From an uncultured Agathobaculum sp. (GTDB taxonomy: Bacteria > Bacillota > Clostridia > Oscillospirales > Butyricicoccaceae): DNA of 38,236 nt. Below the pieces are notes generated by a model. The model ran no database searches and had not been told where the DNA came from. It worked only from the letters and a program-made list of their open reading frames with translations. The position numbers and the translations under genes were made by a program. Shown here piece after piece: positions 35,515-38,236 of the stretch (position 1 is its first letter; each line of letters begins with the position of its first letter). The stretch covers positions 1 to 38,236 of the forward strand of contig NZ_CALWUQ010000012.1 of the NCBI RefSeq assembly GCF_944384695.1, in the 5' to 3' direction.

Positions 35515-37269
35515 TTATCTCAGTTTTTCTTTCACTTCGTAGCTCATCTTTTCAATAAACTCGGACAACTCCATCGGCGTGGTCTCGCCGGTCTTGCGCT
35601 CACGCACAGAGATAATGCCCTTTTCCTCGTCCTTGTCGCCAATAACGACCATATACGGCACCTTGTGTACCTGTGCCTCACGGATCTTGTAGCCAATTTT
35701 CTCGTTGCGGTCATCCATCGTCACGCGGAAGCCTGCCGCGGTCAGCTGACGCACAACCTCCTGCGAGCACGGGATATTACGGTCGGTCATCGGCATGACG
35801 CGTACCTGCTCCGGTGCAAGCCAAGTCGGGAACGCACCGGCAAAGTGCTCGGTGATAACGCCGATGAAGCGCTCAATCGAGCCGAGCACGACGCGATGGA
35901 TCATAATCGGGCGGTGCTTCTCTCCATCCGCACCGATGTATTCCAGCTCAAACCGCTCCGGCAGCTGGGAGTCCAGCTGAATCGTGCCGCACTGCCAGGT
36001 ACGGCCGAGCGAGTCGGCCAGATGGAAGTCCAGTTTCGGGCCGTAGAACGCGCCGTCACCTTCGTTGACCGTGTAATCCTTGCCCATCTCGGTAATGGCT
36101 TCTTTGAGGATATCCTGATTGTGCTCCCACTGCTCAACCGTACCGATATGATCCTCCGGCATGGTGGACAGCTCGATCTTGTAGGTCAGGCCAAAGACCG
36201 AGTATACCTCATCAAACAGCTTGACAACATTCTTGATCTCGTCCTTCATCTGCTCGGGGGTCATAAAGATATGCGCGTCATCCTGCGTGAAGCAGCGCAC
36301 ACGGAACAGGCCGTGCAGCGCGCCGGACAATTCGTGGCGATGCACCAGACCCAGCTCGCCCACACGCAGCGGCAGTTCACGATAAGAGTGCGGCTGAGAC
36401 TTATAGACAAGCATACCGCCCGGGCAGTTCATCGGCTTAATGGCGAAATCCTCATCGTCAATGACCGTGGTGTACATATTGTTCTTGTAATGGTCCCAGT
36501 GGCCGGAGCGTTCCCACAGCTTGCGGCTGAGGATAACAGGCGTAGAAACCTCGACATAGCCATAGCGCTTGTGCACCTCACGCCAGTAGTCAATCAGCGT
36601 GTTCTTGAGCGTCATGCCATTCGGCAGGAAGAAGGGGAAGCCCGGGCCTTCCTCAGTCAGCATGAACAGGCCAAGCTCCTTGCCGAGGCGGCGATGGTCG
36701 CGCTTTTTGGCTTCCTCCAGCATATTCAAATAAGCGTCCAGTTCGTCCTTCTTCGGGAAAGCCGTACCATAAATACGCTGAAGCATCTTGTTCTTGCTGT
36801 CGCCACGCCAATACGCGCCGGTGACGTTCATCAGCTTGATGCCATTGCCCTTGACGCGGCCGGTCGAATCCAGATGCGGACCAGCGCACAGGTCGGTAAA
36901 CTCGCCCTGCTTATAGAACGAAATCGTCGCATCCTCCGGCAAATCATCAATGAGCTGCACCTTGTACGGCTCGTCCTTGTCTTCCATCAGCTTGCGGGCG
37001 TCTGCACGCGGCAGCTCAAAGCGCTCGAGCGGCAACTTTTCCTTGCAAATCTTCTTCATTTCGGCTTCGAGCGCATCCAGATTCTCCTGTGTGAAAGAGA
37101 ACGGTGCATCAAAGTCATAATAAAAGCCGTTTTCAATTGACGGACCAATGGCGAGCTTTACTTCCGGATACAGGCGCTTGACCGCCTGCGCAAGAATATG
37201 CGATACCGTATGACGATAGGTGTCTCGGTATTCCGGGTTCTCAAACGTGTACTTGTTGTCTTCGGACAT
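35515..37269 (-). CDS. thrS: Threonyl-tRNA synthetase lacking the TGS domain
   Basis: The enzyme charges tRNA-Thr and edits misplaced serine. The 584-residue protein begins directly with the editing domain (HTVSHILAQAVKRLYP at 20-35); the usual TGS domain of about 60 residues is absent, as in some other Clostridia. The catalytic zinc ligands are Cys282 (MNCPGGM), His333 (DDAHIF) and a histidine in MIHR, with family spacing. The C-terminal anticodon domain is intact. Start ATG 37269 has an AGGAGG site. Expression is under a T-box with its own promoter. Confidence 0.97.
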   Translation of the reverse strand: MSEDNKYTFENPEYRDTYRHTVSHILAQAVKRLYPEVKLAIGPSIENGFYYDFDAPFSFTQENLDALEAEMKKICKEKLPLERFELPRADARKLMEDKDEPYKVQLIDDLPEDATISFYKQGEFTDLCAGPHLDSTGRVKGNGIKLMNVTGAYWRGDSKNKMLQRIYGTAFPKKDELDAYLNMLEEAKKRDHRRLGKELGLFMLTEEGPGFPFFLPNGMTLKNTLIDYWREVHKRYGYVEVSTPVILSRKLWERSGHWDHYKNNMYTTVIDDEDFAIKPMNCPGGMLVYKSQPHSYRELPLRVGELGLVHRHELSGALHGLFRVRCFTQDDAHIFMTPEQMKDEIKNVVKLFDEVYSVFGLTYKIELSTMPEDHIGTVEQWEHNQDILKEAITEMGKDYTVNEGDGAFYGPKLDFHLADSLGRTWQCGTIQLDSQLPERFELEYIGADGEKHRPIMIHRVVLGSIERFIGVITEHFAGAFPTWLAPEQVRVMPMTDRNIPCSQEVVRQLTAAGFRVTMDDRNEKIGYKIREAQVHKVPYMVVIGDKDEEKGIISVRERKTGETTPMELSEFIEKMSYEVKEKLR

Positions 37270-37304
37270 AATGGTGTTCCTCCTTTTGTTTTTGCGGGGA
37301 GAAC

Positions 37305-37343
37305 AAAAAAGCCCACCCCCGACATCAAATCAGGGGTGAGCTT
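37305..37343 (-). terminator. T-box regulated terminator of thrS leader
   Basis: On the minus strand AAGCTCACCCC pairs with GGGGTGGGCTT around a short loop, followed by T6. The T-box sequence lies just upstream. Confidence 0.85.
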
Positions 37344-37573
37344 ATACCAAACCCACGGTTCCACCCTGCTTGCAAGCCCGTTTAAAGGCTTACCGCTCTG
37401 GAGTCCGTAACGTGGACGAAACGCCGCGACATACTGCGCTTTTCCGCCGCGGAGCTCGGGAATCGGTGCCGCTTTTCCCACACCTGCGGACGCTCTCAGC
37501 CGCGTCGTCCGCTCTCTTGCAGGTGTTTTGGGGTATCTGCGGGATTTCCTTCATCGCCTTTTACAATGATATA
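37305..37573 (-). promoter_or_regulatory. T-box riboswitch (threonine), thrS leader
   Basis: AGGGTGGAACCGTGG, the T-box sequence, is at 37367-37353 and precedes the terminator. Upstream, paired segments ACACCTGC/GCAGGTGT and GGACG/CGTCC form a stem I arm, with AGAGAGCGGA in the loop. A candidate specifier codon ACC (Thr) is at 37467-37465, followed by GATTCCCGAGC, which matches the position of GCC in the alaS leader. Uncharged tRNA-Thr would prevent termination. Confidence 0.9.
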
Positions 37574-37578
37574 TGCTT

Positions 37579-37607
37579 ATATTATACCCCCAAACCATGT
37601 TTGTCAA
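37579..37607 (-). promoter_or_regulatory. Promoter of thrS
   Basis: On the minus strand TTGACA (37607-37602) is followed by TATAAT (37586-37581) at 15 bases or TAATAT (37584-37579) at 17 bases. Either -10 gives a start shortly before the T-box leader. Confidence 0.8.
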
Positions 37608-37832
37608 CCGGTTATTCGGCATTTTCATACCATCCGACAAAGAACAGCTTCTACACGTCTATCGTATCATCCGCTTGAAATCAGATACCTGCTGATGTCC
37701 GCGTAGACTTGCTAACAAAAGTCAAGTATCAATGTCGAGATTTCAAGTTAGGAAAAAAAGCGATACAATGCCAGACCGCTGAGCAATTCAAAATTGAAAC
37801 GGCGGTCAGCCAGAGAGGTGATCGACATGAGA
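37608..37832. other. Intergenic stretch downstream of the IS110 remnant
   Basis: No coding frame is supported here. A nested hairpin, GACCGC (37774-37779) with GCGGTC (37802-37807) enclosing CAATT/AATTG (37784-37788, 37792-37796), lies about 25 bases past the end of the transposase fragment. It may belong to the end of the original IS110 element. Confidence 0.5.
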
Positions 37833-38120
37833 TCAGATTTGTGGCAGTGTGTTTAGATAAGTAGTTACTGAGACGTAGTAGATGCGCAGGAACTTGTTGG
37901 AAGAAGCCATCATATAAACCCGGTAAGGTTTTCCTTTGGAACGCTTTTTGTCCATGAATCTGTACACAGGCTCGTCCAGAGGAGCATTTTTCAGATAAAT
38001 GTCCATCACAAGGAAAAAAGTCCTCTGCAAAGCGGCGGAACCGCGCTTGGAAATACTACGGCTGCGGATATCCATTTGGCCAGACTGGTAAGGAGGAGCA
38101 TCAATGCCAGCAAACTGGAG
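37833..38120 (-). pseudogene. IS110-family transposase, C-terminal fragment
   Basis: About 95 residues match the C-terminal (Transposase_20) half of IS110 transposases: FAGIDAPPYQSGQ, then RSISKRGSAALQRT and KPYRVYMMASSNKFLRIYY, with the helix-hairpin-helix-like region and the ISKRG motif. The start and the N-terminal DEDD catalytic half are absent. The frame continues past 38120 into the IS3 end without homology, so the gene was cut by that insertion. The stop is TGA at 37835-37833. It cannot encode an active transposase. Confidence 0.82.
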
Positions 38121-38236
38121 TGATACAATAAAACCGTACACCCAAGGTGATATATAATAAAGCCAAGAAAGGGTGTAGTAGATGGGACGGAAATACACGG
38201 AAGAATATAAAGCCGATGTGCTGAAACTGGCCGATG
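38121..38236 (+). mobile_element. IS3-family element, left end (runs off the window)
   Basis: The element appears to begin with TGATACAATAAAACCGTACA, directly after the last base with IS110 homology. TG at the tip fits IS3-family ends. It leads into an IS3-type orfA at 38182. The boundary is estimated from where the two homologies change and could shift by a few bases. The rest lies outside the window. Confidence 0.65.
38182..38236 (+). CDS. IS3-family transposase OrfA, N-terminal start (partial)
   Basis: The first 18 codons from ATG 38182 read GRKYTEEYKADVLKLAD after Met, the opening of the helix-turn-helix OrfA of IS3-family elements that binds the terminal repeats. The ribosome site is GAAAGGG about nine bases upstream. 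The frame runs off the window, so integrity and the orfB frameshift cannot be judged. Confidence 0.75.
   Translation, partial: MGRKYTEEYKADVLKLAD

Noticed and set aside
1..38236. CRISPR arrays, tRNA or rRNA genes, or defence islands
   Set aside because: No regular repeats, no tRNA-like cloverleaf with a TTCGA arm, and no defence genes were seen on either strand.

Overview
The window looks like chromosomal DNA of a low-to-mid GC Gram-positive bacterium in class Clostridia. An Oscillospirales/Butyricicoccaceae-type gut anaerobe is my low-confidence guess. The signs are T-box leaders on tRNA synthetase genes, an RNase M5 homologue, SepF and DivIVA, an FMN riboswitch with RibU, an SLH-domain protein, archaeal-type ProRS, and strong AGGAGG-like ribosome binding sites. 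Almost everything is core housekeeping. The only clearly accessory DNA is the right-hand end, where an IS3-family element starts inside a decayed IS110-family transposase.

Left part (1-9140, + strand): promoter and alanine T-box, alaS, a HIT-domain hydrolase, a terminator, then comEC-holA-rnmV. A perfect consensus promoter overlaps the rnmV stop and drives an FMN riboswitch and ribU, followed by a strong terminator and a membrane-anchored metallophosphoesterase.

Middle part (9195-27875, - strand, transcribed right to left): one long tightly packed series starts at an extended -10 promoter near 27912. It runs radical SAM protein (TIGR03960-like), its DUF2344 partner, miaB, mutS, a broken zinc-ribbon gene, mutL, miaA, hfq, a HlyD-like membrane protein, yggS, sepF, yggT, divIVA and ileS, and ends at a terminator. 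lspA, an rluD-like gene and a HAD phosphatase follow with overlapping start/stop codons. It therefore joins tRNA modification (miaA, miaB), mismatch repair (mutS, mutL), RNA chaperoning (hfq) and the cell-division cluster (yggS-sepF-yggT-divIVA) to ileS. ylmH, usually between yggT and divIVA, is missing; a GC-rich hairpin sits there.

Right part (27969-38236): a metal-responsive ArsR/CadC-type repressor with a P1B metal ATPase, an MscS channel, archaeal-type proS, a small unrecognised + strand gene, a secreted SLH-domain protein, and thrS with its own promoter and threonine T-box. About 560 bases of leader and IS debris follow, then the IS110 fragment and the IS3 left end.

I did not find a convincing undescribed system. 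The best leads are an in-frame TGA splitting the zinc-ribbon gene between mutS and mutL, a metal ATPase with a roughly 165-residue acidic extension in place of a metal-binding domain, a ComEC whose metallo-beta-lactamase-like domain has lost key residues, a MutL with a changed endonuclease motif, and the IS-in-IS junction.
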